From Treponema sp. (GTDB lineage Bacteria > Spirochaetota > Spirochaetia > Treponematales > Treponemataceae), in the NCBI GenBank assembly GCA_017464425.1, contig JAFUDX010000041.1, positions 18,277 to 82,276 of the forward strand: a stretch of 64,000 nt of DNA, written 5' to 3'. The notes beneath the pieces were generated by a model that saw nothing but the letters and a program-made list of their open reading frames with translations, was not told the origin of the DNA and ran no database searches. Made by a program: the position numbers and the translations under genes. This document shows, one piece after another, positions 53,142-62,240 of the stretch (the stretch's first letter is position 1; every line of letters begins with the position of its first letter).

Positions 53142-53906
53142 TTAATTAAAGAATTCTCGGATTTTTTCGGCTTCCGCGTAGAATTCTTCGTCTAGTCGCG
53201 GCGGATTTTTCGTAAAATAGAGGATTTGCTGAAGTTCGTCGGGATTTCGCGCGCCCCATAGCGGCACGACATTTTCAAAGGGCAAAAAATAGCCGAGCGC
53301 GAGCGGAAGATTCGTAAGAACGCCGCCACACAAGGGACGCATCGCGATAAAGCCGATGTCTTTTTCGTAGAACCGTCGCGTAAGATTTTCGATTTCCTTT
53401 GTGCAGAGCATGTTGAACGGAAACTGAATCGTCTCCCACCCCGCGTCCGAATACAACACGCGCTCTGCAATGTCGGTGGATTCCGTGACGATGCCAAAAT
53501 GACGGATAACGCCGCTCGTCTTTAATTCAATCAGTTTTTCAAGAATTTCGCTTCCGTCGTTGATTTTTGGCAAGATTTCGGGATTTTCAAGCTGATACAA
53601 GTCAATGTAGCCGGTCCCGAGCGTGCGCAAACTCACATCGACATCGATTGCAAGCTCGCCGCCATTCCGTGGGGAACTTTTTGTGGCGATAATCACATTT
53701 TCGCGCACATCGGAAAGTGCCGCCCCCAAACGGCGTTCGCTCTCAGGTGTGCGCGTGGAAGTGTCAAAGAAATTCACGCCGTCTTCATACGCCATACGAA
53801 CCATTTGGTGCGCTGTCTCGCTCTCCCCCACTTTTTCAAGTGCCTGCGCCCCAAACGCCGTACGGCTCACGAGAAGATTAGATTTTCCCAAAACGACATA
53901 TTCCAT
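53142..53906 (-). CDS. Aldo/keto reductase family protein
   Basis: A 254-residue TIM-barrel oxidoreductase, shorter than the usual 280-330. The fold pattern is present: LVSRTAFGAQALEK, VNFFDTSTRTPESERRLGAAL, IIATKSSPRNGGE, and YIDLYQLENPEIL. In the usual DTAxxYG motif the catalytic Tyr position reads Thr here, so the tetrad Asp-Tyr-Lys-His appears incomplete; only Asp and Lys are clear. It may be a reductase with altered mechanism. The family is inferred to reduce aldehydes or ketones with NADPH. A CCACAGATT repeat lies just upstream. Confidence 0.82.
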   Translation of the reverse strand: MEYVVLGKSNLLVSRTAFGAQALEKVGESETAHQMVRMAYEDGVNFFDTSTRTPESERRLGAALSDVRENVIIATKSSPRNGGELAIDVDVSLRTLGTGYIDLYQLENPEILPKINDGSEILEKLIELKTSGVIRHFGIVTESTDIAERVLYSDAGWETIQFPFNMLCTKEIENLTRRFYEKDIGFIAMRPLCGGVLTNLPLALGYFLPFENVVPLWGARNPDELQQILYFTKNPPRLDEEFYAEAEKIREFFN

Positions 53907-53930
53907 GAACAGCTCTGCAATTTATCCACA

Positions 53931-54050
53931 GATTTTCACAGATTAACACCGATTTTTATATTTCATATATGAAAATCTCTCGCATTTTCTGAAAGAATTT
54001 CGATGAACAAAGTATATAATCTGTGCGTATCTGTGCTAATCTGTGGACGA
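53931..54050. repeat. Inverted pair of CCACAGATT repeats
   Basis: The first copy (53931-53957) reads TTATCCACAGATTTTCACAG and the second (54016-54050) is its inverse kind, AATCTGTGCGTATCTGTGC ending TAATCTGTGG. They flank about 60 bases between the aldo/keto reductase start and the glyS stop. A third copy is at 55629-55661. Confidence 0.7.
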
Positions 54051-54053
54051 TTT

Positions 54054-55547
54054 TTATTTCTTCTCCACTGGCTTGTATTCTTTAATCGCTTTGGTCAAGA
54101 ATGTGTGAAGGTCTTCAATCTTGACTCGTTCCTGCTCCATGCTGTCACGGAAGCGGACTGTGACTGTGCCGAAGTTGTTGTTTACTGAGCCGTCGTCGTT
54201 CTTTTCGTTGATGGTGTCGTAGTCAACAGTAACGCAGAACGGAGTACCAACCTCGTCCTGACGGCGGTAGCGCTTGCCTACAGTGCCGCTCAAATCGTAG
54301 TCAGTGACGAAATCTTCTTTGAGCGCGTGCTGGATTTCCTTCGCTTTTTCAGCCAAGCCGTCTTTTTTCATGAGCGGTAAGACTGCCACCGTGATTGGCG
54401 CGAGCTTCGGGTGCAAGTGAAGAACCGTGCGGTAGTCTTCTTTGCCGTCTTTTCCGACATTTTCTTCTTCGTAGGCTTCGCAGAGGAACATGAGGAAGTT
54501 GCGGTTAAGCCCCGCCGAAGTCTCGATGACATACGGAATGAATTTTTTGTTTCCGTCTTCCTGATCGATGTAGCTCATGTCCTTTTTAGAATATTCCTGA
54601 TGCTGGCTCAAATCAAAGTCAGTGCGAGAGTGGATTCCCTCGACTTCCTCAAAGCCAATCGGGAAGTTGTAGGTGACATCGTAGGCATCTTTTGCGTAGT
54701 GCGCGAGCTTGTCATGATGATGCCATTTCAAATTCTTTTCGGCAATGCCGTATTTGAGGTAGAAATTCCAGCGGTCGGCTCTCCAGCGTTCAAAAGTCTC
54801 GTCCTCAGTGCCCGGCTTACAGAAATATTCCATTTCCATCTGCTCGAATTCGCAGGTGCGGAAGATGAAGTTTTTGAAGATAATCTCGTTTCGGAATGAT
54901 TTTCCGACCTGAGCCACGCCGAACGGCACTTTCATGCGGTTTGACTGAACGATGCTCTTAAAATCGGTGAAAATGCCCTGACAAGTCTCTGGGCGAAGAT
55001 AGATAAGATGGCTTTCGTCGGCAATCGGGCCCTGATAAGTCTTGAACATGAGGTTGAATTCGCGGACTGCCGTATATTTGCGGTTTTCGCTTTTGCAAGT
55101 GGGGCAGTTGATGTTCGCGTCAATATACGCCTTCATTTCTTCGTGCGTCATTGTATCGACTGGTTTTCCGGGGTCTTTGTCGGGATTTGCGGCAACGAAA
55201 TCCTCAATCAATTTATCTGCGCGGTGGCGAGCCTGACACTCCAAGCAGTCAACCATCGGGTCTGAAAAGTGGTCAACATGACCAGAAGCCTTCCATGTTG
55301 TGTGGTGCTGGAAAATCGCTGAGTCCAAGCCCACGACATCATCATGGAGCTGTGTCATTTCCTTCCACCATGCGTTCTGAATATTGCGCTTAAAATCGAC
55401 TCCGAGCGGACCGTAATCCCAGGCACCAGCCTGACCGCCGTAAATTTCCGAAGCCTGATACACAAAACCGCGTCGCTTACAGAGCGAAATGATTTTGTCC
55501 AGCGTACATGCGTGCTCATCAACAGGCACTTTTTTTTCTTTTGCCAT
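54054..55547 (-). CDS. glyQS: Glycyl-tRNA synthetase (class II, single-chain type)
   Basis: A 497-residue dimeric glycine-tRNA ligase of the single-chain type. It begins with LDKIISLCKRRGFVYQASEIYGGQAGAWDYGP, has motif 2 region FRNEIIFKNFIFRTCEFEQMEMEYF near 216-240, motif 3-like SSAGLNRNFLMFL near 343-355, and the anticodon-binding domain LAPITVAVLPLM near 384-395. It charges tRNA-Gly. This is the eukaryote-like/archaeal-like form that spirochaetes use rather than the alpha/beta form. Repeats flank it on both sides. Confidence 0.96.
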   Translation of the reverse strand: MAKEKKVPVDEHACTLDKIISLCKRRGFVYQASEIYGGQAGAWDYGPLGVDFKRNIQNAWWKEMTQLHDDVVGLDSAIFQHHTTWKASGHVDHFSDPMVDCLECQARHRADKLIEDFVAANPDKDPGKPVDTMTHEEMKAYIDANINCPTCKSENRKYTAVREFNLMFKTYQGPIADESHLIYLRPETCQGIFTDFKSIVQSNRMKVPFGVAQVGKSFRNEIIFKNFIFRTCEFEQMEMEYFCKPGTEDETFERWRADRWNFYLKYGIAEKNLKWHHHDKLAHYAKDAYDVTYNFPIGFEEVEGIHSRTDFDLSQHQEYSKKDMSYIDQEDGNKKFIPYVIETSAGLNRNFLMFLCEAYEEENVGKDGKEDYRTVLHLHPKLAPITVAVLPLMKKDGLAEKAKEIQHALKEDFVTDYDLSGTVGKRYRRQDEVGTPFCVTVDYDTINEKNDDGSVNNNFGTVTVRFRDSMEQERVKIEDLHTFLTKAIKEYKPVEKK

Positions 55548-55628
55548 TTTTTACTCCTGAATCCACTTCTGGCGTGAAGCAGACGATAAAAATAATGCAA
55601 AGATTTTAACACAAATCCGCATTTCAGA

Positions 55629-55661
55629 CAATCTGTGAAAATCTGTGTAATCTGTGGTTCT
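55629..55661. repeat. CCACAGATT family repeat, copy 3
   Basis: ACAATCTGTGAAAATCTGTG followed by TAATCTGTGG, the same unit as at 54016-54050. It lies in the divergent gap between glyS and the TVP38-type gene. Confidence 0.65.
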
Positions 55662-55711
55662 TTATTATAGAATATTATAAAAAATTCTGTTATACTCCTA
55701 GCGAATTTTTA

Positions 55712-56410
55712 ATGGAACACAAAATCGAACACAAGATTCAAGAAAAGGCCAGTGAAATCATCGAGCACAACAAAGAAAAGGCTGTAGAATTGCTCGGTCA
55801 GACAAAGGAACAGGCCGTTGATATTCTTGAGACAAAAACGAGCTTTCTCAAAAAATTGTTCTGCATTGCGCTCGCAATTGCCGTTGTCGGTGCCGGGATT
55901 TGGTTTTTCTATGAATATCGTATCGGCACATTCCGTGATGCCGACTCATTCAAAGAATTCATCAATTCTTTCGGAATTTTAGGTCCGCTTTTTCTCACGG
56001 TGTTCCAGTGTGTCAAAACAATTTACGCCGTTATCCCAAGCACGCTCGGCTGTATCGTTGGTCCCACGCTCTTTGGACCGTGGGTCGGCATTATCTGCAA
56101 CTACATCGGCATTTGCTCTGGTTCGCTTTTGGCATTTTGGCTTTCACGCACATTCGGCATCACCTTCGTCAAGCAGATTTTCTCCGAAAAAAAATACAAT
56201 AAAAGTATGCGCTGGCTTGAAAAACAAAAAAAGAGCTACCCCGTGTTTTTGTGGATTGCGATTTTCTTGCCGATTTCGCCCGATGACTTTTTGTGCTACT
56301 TTACAGGGCTCACGGACATGAAGTTCAAAAAATTCGCGCTTATCATTCTTACATCAAAACCGTTCACGATTATCGTCTACGGCTTGATTTTTGGCTATGG
56401 CTTTAATTAA
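55712..56410 (+). CDS. TVP38/TMEM64 (SNARE-associated/VTT) family membrane protein
   Basis: A 232-residue protein. Residues 1-45 form a charged helix (HKIQEKASEIIEHNKEKAVE), followed by six membrane helices. The VTT signature is ILGPLFLTVFQCVKTIYAVIPSTLGCIVGPTLFGPWVGIICNYIG near 88-130, and SRTFGITFVKQIF then FLPISPDDFLCYFTGL near 186-201. Homologues (DedA/TVP38) move phospholipids or undecaprenyl phosphate across membranes. It stands directly before the phosphatidylserine genes, consistent with a lipid role. Confidence 0.92.
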   Translation: MEHKIEHKIQEKASEIIEHNKEKAVELLGQTKEQAVDILETKTSFLKKLFCIALAIAVVGAGIWFFYEYRIGTFRDADSFKEFINSFGILGPLFLTVFQCVKTIYAVIPSTLGCIVGPTLFGPWVGIICNYIGICSGSLLAFWLSRTFGITFVKQIFSEKKYNKSMRWLEKQKKSYPVFLWIAIFLPISPDDFLCYFTGLTDMKFKKFALIILTSKPFTIIVYGLIFGYGFN

Positions 56411-56475
56411 ATGCCCTAGAATTTATTTCAGCAATACTGTTTAATAGAGAAGAAAGTAAAAAAGAAGGTAATTTT

Positions 56476-57261
56476 ATGGATAAAAAACAGAGACTTCACT
56501 TGCTTGGCGTTTACAATTACACCGTTATCCTCACCTATGTCGGAATGCTTTTTGCGTTTGCAGGCATTCACTTCGTTTTTTCAAACAGTGACCGCAGTTT
56601 TATTCTCGCGCTTTTGTGTCTTATGGTCGCAGGTGTTATGGATATGTTTGACGGCAAAGTCGCTTCCACCAAAAAAGACCGCACGCCGTCAGAAAAACTC
56701 TTTGGAATTCAAATCGACTCTATGGCGGACATCATCAGCTACGGCGTGTTTCCATCGCTCATCGTCTACAAACTTGCGATTGGCGACAAGCAGTATCCGA
56801 TTGACCACCCGTGGCAGGCACGAATCGTCATCTGCATTTGCGCCTTGTACCTTTTGAGCGCGCTTATCCGCCTTTCTTATTTCAATGTTGACGAAATGGA
56901 ACGGCAAAGCCAAACGAGCGAAAGCCGCCACGAATACCGAGGCTTGCCCGTCACGAGCGTTGCCGTTGTGCTTCCGGCGGTGTTCATCGTCTCATATTTT
57001 TTGGGGAATTCTCGCCCGCCGATTCAGCCGGCCGCAATTCTCCTTCTTATCATGGCAATTGCATTCATCACACCATTTAAAATGCTCAAACCGCACTTGG
57101 TCGGAAAACTCGTACTCATTCTGATTGGGCTTGTTGAACTCGCGCTTTTGCTTTTAGGAAAAGCGTATTGCGTGCCCACCGTAGAAAAAGACCCGTCATA
57201 CATTTTTGAAAACACGGCGACCGTCCAAGAAATCGAAACGAAATCAGAAGAGGCGTTTTAA
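56476..57261 (+). CDS. pssA: CDP-diacylglycerol-serine phosphatidyltransferase
   Basis: A 261-residue integral membrane enzyme that makes phosphatidylserine from CDP-diacylglycerol and serine. The CDP-alcohol phosphotransferase motif is DMFDGKVASTKKDRTPSEKLFGIQIDSMAD near 55-84: the four Asp are present, but the usual Arg after Ala is Ser and the spacing to the Gly is longer by about three. Six or seven further helices follow. It precedes psd with a 1-base overlap (TAATG), which fits a two-step phosphatidylethanolamine pathway. Confidence 0.94.
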   Translation: MDKKQRLHLLGVYNYTVILTYVGMLFAFAGIHFVFSNSDRSFILALLCLMVAGVMDMFDGKVASTKKDRTPSEKLFGIQIDSMADIISYGVFPSLIVYKLAIGDKQYPIDHPWQARIVICICALYLLSALIRLSYFNVDEMERQSQTSESRHEYRGLPVTSVAVVLPAVFIVSYFLGNSRPPIQPAAILLLIMAIAFITPFKMLKPHLVGKLVLILIGLVELALLLLGKAYCVPTVEKDPSYIFENTATVQEIETKSEEAF

Positions 57262-58106
57262 TGGCAGCAAACGCAAACGACAAGTCAGTGCAATTTCTCT
57301 ACGGAACAAAATTCGGTCGCGTGCTTCTTCATGCGATTCTCGCGCTCCGCGTTCCCGCATTGCTTGGGCTTGTGCTCCGTTCACCATTCTCACGATTTTA
57401 CATAAAATCATTCATCAAAAAAAACGGAATCGACATGACGGGCTTTGAAGGCGTAAAGTTCAAGTCATTCAATGATTTTTTCACGCGCAAAAAAGAAATA
57501 TCATTTGATTCAGAAGTCACGCATTTGATTTCCCCTGCCGACAGTCTGCTTTCGGTCTACGAAATCACAGAAAATGCAACTTTCCACATAAAAGGCTTTG
57601 ATTACACGCTTGAAGATTTTTTTGAAGCCGAACGGTTCGGCATGAGCAAAGAAGAAACCACGGAACTTTTCAAAGGCGGCTTGTGCCTCGTGTTCCGCCT
57701 GTGCGCCACCGATTACCACCGCTATTGCTATGTTGACAACGGAAGCCAAAACGGAAATCACTTTATTCAAGGCTCGCTCTATTCCGTTCAGCCACTTGCA
57801 GCCGAAAATTTCCGCTTGTACACAAAAAACCGCCGCTCATGGACGATTATGACCACTGAGCATTTCGGAAAAATCGCGCAGATTGAAGTGGGCGCGTTCA
57901 GCGTGGGCGGAATCCAGAATCGAATCGAAGAAGGCTCTTTCAAAAAAGGCGAAGAAAAGGGCTATTTTGACCTGCACGGCTCTACGATTGTGCTTCTTCT
58001 GCAAAAAGACAGCGTAAAAATCTGCGAAGAAATCAAGAAAATCACCGACACGGGCGCGGAATATCGCGTAAAAATCGGGGAACGCGTCGCTACAAAACAC
58101 ATATAA
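57261..58106 (+). CDS. psd: Phosphatidylserine decarboxylase
   Basis: A 281-residue enzyme that makes phosphatidylethanolamine from phosphatidylserine. The pyruvoyl-forming self-cleavage site is at GS in the LHGST motif near residue 239; LGST is usual. SFNDFFTRKKE near 70-80, PADSLLSVYEI near 92-102, RLCATDYHRYCYVDNGSQ near 146-163 (His of the catalytic triad) and VGAFSVGGIQ near 212 are conserved. It overlaps pssA by one base, so the two are coupled. Confidence 0.95.
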   Translation: MAANANDKSVQFLYGTKFGRVLLHAILALRVPALLGLVLRSPFSRFYIKSFIKKNGIDMTGFEGVKFKSFNDFFTRKKEISFDSEVTHLISPADSLLSVYEITENATFHIKGFDYTLEDFFEAERFGMSKEETTELFKGGLCLVFRLCATDYHRYCYVDNGSQNGNHFIQGSLYSVQPLAAENFRLYTKNRRSWTIMTTEHFGKIAQIEVGAFSVGGIQNRIEEGSFKKGEEKGYFDLHGSTIVLLLQKDSVKICEEIKKITDTGAEYRVKIGERVATKHI

Positions 58107-58130
58107 CCCACCTGAATTTTGGAGAATGGT

Positions 58131-59636
58131 ATGACAGGAACATTTTGGTCTCTTGTACCGCCGATTGTTGCAATTGCACTTGCGCTCATCACAAAGGAAG
58201 TCTACTCTTCCCTCTTCATCGGTATTTTAATCGGGGGCGCGTTTTTTGCGCTCGATGCCTCAAGCGGATTCACGGGATTTTTTACTCATGTATTTTCTGA
58301 CGGTCTGATTAAGCAGCTTTCTGATTCATGGAATGTGGGTATTCTCGTATTTCTCGTCGTTTTGGGAACGATGGTCGCACTCATGAACTCAGCTGGCGGT
58401 TCTGCGGCATTTGGTGAATGGGCAAAAAAGCACATAAAATCAAAAGTCGATGCCCAAGTCGCTACGATTTTTTTAGGAATCCTCATTTTTATCGATGATT
58501 ACTTCAACTGTCTTACGGTCGGCTCAGTCATGCGCCCGATAACCGATAAATACAAAGTTTCCCGCGAAAAGCTTGCCTACCTTATCGATGCAACGGCAGC
58601 TCCTATTTGCATTATTGCCCCCATAAGTTCGTGGGCGGCGGCTGTCGCTGGCTTTGTTTCTGAAGGCGAAAATGGACTTGCCCTTTTCTGCAAGGCGATT
58701 CCTTTCAATTTTTATGCATTTTTTACCATCGGCATGTTGTTTTTGATTGTGTGCCTCAAATTTGATTTCGGACCGATGGCACGCTTTGAGGCTCTTGTAC
58801 AAAAAACTGAAGAAAAATCTTCCGTATCAGAAAAAATTGGACGCGGAAAAGTAATTGATTTGATTTGCCCCATACTTTTGCTCATCGTTCTCTGTACTAT
58901 CGGTATGATTTATACGGGCGGATTTTTTGCTTCTGGAGAAGAGCACAAGAATTTTATCGATGCATTTGCAAATTCAGACGCATCAGTCGGCTTAGTCTTA
59001 GGCTCTGTTGCCGCGCTCATTCTTACGCTTGCGTTTTATGTTCCACGAAGAGTCCTTCCGTTTAAGGCATGCATGTCTTGCATCCCAGAAGGATTCAAGG
59101 CGATGGTTCCGGCAATTTTGATTTTGTCGCTTGCGTGGACGCTCAAAGCAATGACCGATTCGCTTGAAGCAACCAAATATGTCGCTGGTCTCATGGAAAA
59201 AGTCGGAAGCATAAAAGTATTGCTCCCCGCATTCATTTTTCTTGTCGCAGGATTTTTGGCATTTTCCACAGGAACTTCATGGGGAACATTCGGAATTCTC
59301 ATTCCGATTTGCATAGCCGTCTTTCCAGAAGCCTCAAATCCGCTCCGCATCATCTCGATTTCAGCGTGTATGGCAGGTGCTGTTGCGGGAGACCATTGCT
59401 CCCCTATTTCAGACACCACAATCATGGCAAGCGCAGGCGCACAATGCGATCATGTAAACCATGTCTCAACACAACTTCCGTATGTCATTCACATTGTCGT
59501 TGTTTCATTCGTCACCTATTTGATTGCAGGACTTACACAAGGTTTGGGAATCGTTGCAAGCGGAATCATTTCATGGATTTTTGGAAGTGTTTTGCTCGTT
59601 GGCTCTTTGATTATACGGAAAAAAATTGGAAAATAG
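58131..59636 (+). CDS. NhaC-family Na+/H+ antiporter
   Basis: A 501-residue transporter with twelve or so helices. Family features include the N-terminal FWSLVPPIVAIALALITKEVYSSLFIGILIGGAFF and LIFIDDYFNCLTVGSVMRPITDKYKVSREKLAYLIDATAAPICIIAP, with the acidic DD pair. It exchanges H+ for Na+ across the inner membrane and could be functionally linked to the V-ATPase. The ATG at 58131 with GGAG upstream is chosen over the TTG frame to 58119. It starts 25 bases after psd. Confidence 0.93.
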   Translation: MTGTFWSLVPPIVAIALALITKEVYSSLFIGILIGGAFFALDASSGFTGFFTHVFSDGLIKQLSDSWNVGILVFLVVLGTMVALMNSAGGSAAFGEWAKKHIKSKVDAQVATIFLGILIFIDDYFNCLTVGSVMRPITDKYKVSREKLAYLIDATAAPICIIAPISSWAAAVAGFVSEGENGLALFCKAIPFNFYAFFTIGMLFLIVCLKFDFGPMARFEALVQKTEEKSSVSEKIGRGKVIDLICPILLLIVLCTIGMIYTGGFFASGEEHKNFIDAFANSDASVGLVLGSVAALILTLAFYVPRRVLPFKACMSCIPEGFKAMVPAILILSLAWTLKAMTDSLEATKYVAGLMEKVGSIKVLLPAFIFLVAGFLAFSTGTSWGTFGILIPICIAVFPEASNPLRIISISACMAGAVAGDHCSPISDTTIMASAGAQCDHVNHVSTQLPYVIHIVVVSFVTYLIAGLTQGLGIVASGIISWIFGSVLLVGSLIIRKKIGK

Positions 59637-60342
59637 CAAAGAATGTATTCAAAAAAAATTATTTTCTCTCCAAGACAAAAAATATCGAGATTTTCAGGCA
59701 AAATTGATTCCGAATATCGAAAAAGAAAAATGTATCGGGATTCGCACTCCTGCATTGCGGTCTCTTGCAAAAGAAATTTTTAAAACTGGTGATTTTTCTG
59801 ATTTTTTAGGAACGCTTCCGCACGATTATTTTGATGAAAATCAACTTCACGCTTTTTTGATTTCTGAAATCAAAGATTTTGACGCATGCGTTCATGAAGT
59901 CGATCGTTTTTTGCCTTTTGTAGACAATTGGGCAACGAGCGACCAACTTTCGCCAAAGATTTTCAAAAAACATAAAGATGAATTACTTTCCTCAATAAAA
60001 AAATGGATTTCAAGCACGCCTGATGCCGCTCACACCTACACCGTTCGTTTTGCGATTGGAATGTTGATGCAGCATTTTTTAGATGCTGATTTTAAAATCG
60101 AATATGCGCAACTCGTCGCCTCAGTCCAGTCAGAAGAATATTATGTAAATATGATGATTGCCTGGTATTTTGCCACTGCCCTTGCCAAGCAATACGATTC
60201 TGTTCTTCCCTTCATCACAGAAAACAAACTCTCAAGGTGGACACACAACAAAACAATTCAAAAAGCCCTTGAAAGCTACCGAATTCCCGCAGAAAAAAAA
60301 GAAGTGCTTAAAAAATTTGTTTTGCGCACAGAGAAAAAATAG
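59626..60342 (+). CDS. DNA alkylation repair protein (AlkD-like HEAT repeat glycosylase)
   Basis: A 238-residue all-helical HEAT-like protein of the AlkD/DUF1548 group: KCIGIRTPALRSLAKEIFKTG near 36-56, LPFVDNWATSDQLSPKIFKKH near 96-116 with the catalytic-type Asp-Asn-Trp, and YYVNMMIAWYFATALAK near 168-184. AlkD removes alkylated purines without base flipping. The start is a TTG at 59626 that overlaps the last 11 bases of nhaC; GGAAAAAAA precedes it. No ATG exists in the beginning of the frame, so the TTG start is favoured. Confidence 0.9.
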   Translation: MENSKECIQKKLFSLQDKKYRDFQAKLIPNIEKEKCIGIRTPALRSLAKEIFKTGDFSDFLGTLPHDYFDENQLHAFLISEIKDFDACVHEVDRFLPFVDNWATSDQLSPKIFKKHKDELLSSIKKWISSTPDAAHTYTVRFAIGMLMQHFLDADFKIEYAQLVASVQSEEYYVNMMIAWYFATALAKQYDSVLPFITENKLSRWTHNKTIQKALESYRIPAEKKEVLKKFVLRTEKK

Positions 60343-60445
60343 CAAAAACAAGAAGACTCTGTTGGGTACTAGCACAATTGAGTTCCGCTTTCTTTATGCA
60401 GAGCGAGCAAGTTCAATAATTTTTTCATATTTATCCATAAGGATT
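60343..60445. other. 103-base gap with a possible 14-residue antitoxin fragment
   Basis: Between alkD and the end of the leucine-rich-repeat gene. On the minus strand a 15-codon frame (60438-60394) encodes MDKYEKIIELARSA, similar to the start of AbiEi-type antitoxins (MxKYEKILELA). It stops after 14 residues. It may be the broken end of a gene. No other signal is recognised. Confidence 0.3.
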
Positions 60446-62053
60446 CTACTTTCCCCCCTCAAAAAGAGAGGATTTTTCTTTTTCCCCACATAAGCAGGGA
60501 TTTTGCCCGAAATTGCTGTTCACTCTTCTTGAGCCTAATTCTGTCACATTTTCGGGAATAACAATTTCTGTCAAACTGCTTGCATTGTTAAATGCCCGAT
60601 ATTCAATTTTTGTAACCGTGTTTGGAATCGCAATCGAGGTTAGTTTCTGACAACTTCCGAAAGCATAATGATTAATAGTTGTTAAACTTGTCGGAAGAGA
60701 AACGACACTTAGATTATGACATAAATTGAATGCAGAATCGCTGAGCGTTGTAAGTCCTTCGGGTAAAGTAATTCCAACTAAATTATCACAATTTGCAATT
60801 TTAATTTCCGAGATTCCGCTTGTCCTAGACAAATCAAGATTTACAATAATGCTTTCATTATTGTTATAAAGAGTCTTAAGTGAACTTTCTATATTGCTTA
60901 TCGTTGAACTTGCAATCTCCCCCGTCAGCACAATCTTCGCGCTTGCTTCCAAAGAAGTAATTTTGCTTACGACATCGCTTGCCGTTGCGGTAATCGTGCT
61001 GGAGAAACACCACGCCTGCACGGTTACGCCTTCGCTTACTTGTCCAAGTTTGTCCACGGTCTTTAAGGTGATGTACAGTGTACCGTTCGCGCCAGCATTC
61101 GAAGGAACAGAGAGGCGGAGCTCCTGCGTGCCTGCATCTATTTTGCCCATTTCAATGACCGTCGCATCCTCATTCACGGTGTAGGTCACGATGACATAAT
61201 CAATGGGGCTGTCATACAAATCTTCTGCTTCGGGGTCGAGCCAAGTAATTTTTATCGGGGCTGTGCTGTCGCTCTCGCTGTCAAAGTCAACCGCGGGCAG
61301 GCGGACTTCTGACGGAGGCGTTTTATCTATAGTCTTTACAATCGCCTGATTCCATACGGTTCGTCCGTCAGCGTCAATTGCGACCACATCGTATGCGCCG
61401 TTTTCAGACACGATGAATGATGCTTTTCCCTCAGGGTCATTCGTAAGTTCACCCACAAGGCATTTTTCTTTGCCGTGCAGAATGATTGCATAAACAGAAC
61501 CATTCACGCTCACTTCATAGCCGTAAATGTCTTCATCATTTGTGTCAGTCCAAGTGAGCAGAATTGCCCCGCTCTTGTTCGCTGCGGCAAGATTCGTTAC
61601 ATTGCTCGGAGCGGTTTCATCCACTTCTATTTGCCTTTCCGTAATCGTCACTGTCGCGATAGAAATCGGGCTTGGCTCTATGCCGTTTTTAACGGCGATT
61701 GCCTTTATCGTGGTATTTTCCGTGATTTCAAGAGCCGTGCTGTATTCAAAACTGTTTGCCGTGGGCGTTGTGCCGTCTAAGGTGTAGTAGATTTTTGCGT
61801 TTTCGGAAGCCGTCGCCAATGAAAGCAAGACACCGTTTTCTATATCCGTCGGGGTGAATATGACGGGGGAAGCGTAGGTTTTATCAACATAAACCGTATC
61901 GGTTTCCGTGACTATTTTTTCGACATACTGAGTTTCTACCCTTGTTTCCGTAACCGTTTTTGTCGATATTGAGATTTTCGCGAATGAAACGGGGCTGTTC
62001 TCAATTCCGTCTTTCACCGCCGATTCCGTCGCTTGAAAAAATCTGCAAAGCAT
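60446..62053 (-). CDS. BspA-like leucine-rich-repeat surface protein, 5' end truncated at a junction
   Basis: Open for 535 residues on the minus strand. It begins in the middle of a CHB_HEX-type beta domain (AVKDGIENSPVSFAKI), followed by a second one (YYTLDGTTPTANSFEYSTA near 89-107) and by fibronectin-like domains (APSNVTNLAAANKSGAILLTWTD). From about residue 400, BspA-type repeats appear (LVGITLPEGLTTLSDSAFNLC, then VVSLPTSLTTINHYAFGSC). There is no signal peptide, and the first codons run into the XRE fragment at 62024, so the 5' end is lost. The last 25 residues (GSRRVNSNFGQNPCLC) also look foreign. It is a host-adhesion type family. Confidence 0.75.
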   Translation of the reverse strand: MLCRFFQATESAVKDGIENSPVSFAKISISTKTVTETRVETQYVEKIVTETDTVYVDKTYASPVIFTPTDIENGVLLSLATASENAKIYYTLDGTTPTANSFEYSTALEITENTTIKAIAVKNGIEPSPISIATVTITERQIEVDETAPSNVTNLAAANKSGAILLTWTDTNDEDIYGYEVSVNGSVYAIILHGKEKCLVGELTNDPEGKASFIVSENGAYDVVAIDADGRTVWNQAIVKTIDKTPPSEVRLPAVDFDSESDSTAPIKITWLDPEAEDLYDSPIDYVIVTYTVNEDATVIEMGKIDAGTQELRLSVPSNAGANGTLYITLKTVDKLGQVSEGVTVQAWCFSSTITATASDVVSKITSLEASAKIVLTGEIASSTISNIESSLKTLYNNNESIIVNLDLSRTSGISEIKIANCDNLVGITLPEGLTTLSDSAFNLCHNLSVVSLPTSLTTINHYAFGSCQKLTSIAIPNTVTKIEYRAFNNASSLTEIVIPENVTELGSRRVNSNFGQNPCLCGEKEKSSLFEGGK

Positions 62054-62199
62054 TTGGAATCACGCTTGCGCAGTTTTTTACGGAAGATTACGCGGAAATT
62101 ACGCCTTTAACAAAACAGCAAAGTGAACTTCTACACGAATGGAACAAACTGACCGAAAAACAGCAGGAAATAATCGTTCGCTTGCTAAAAGAAATGTAA
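62024..62199 (+). pseudogene. C-terminal fragment of an XRE-family regulator
   Basis: The frame encodes PSLEKICKAFGITLAQFF near its start, which is the helix-4/5 part of a Cro/CI HTH, and continues TPLTKQQSELLHEWNKL to a stop at 62199. The first three helices are absent: to the left the sequence becomes the antisense of the leucine-rich-repeat protein. This marks a joint between two unrelated gene ends. A short in-frame ATG at 61960 is in the wrong gene and was not used. Confidence 0.75.
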
Positions 62200-62240
62200 A
62201 AATTTGATTTTCTTTATTCCTACTTGTCCCAATTCCCGAT

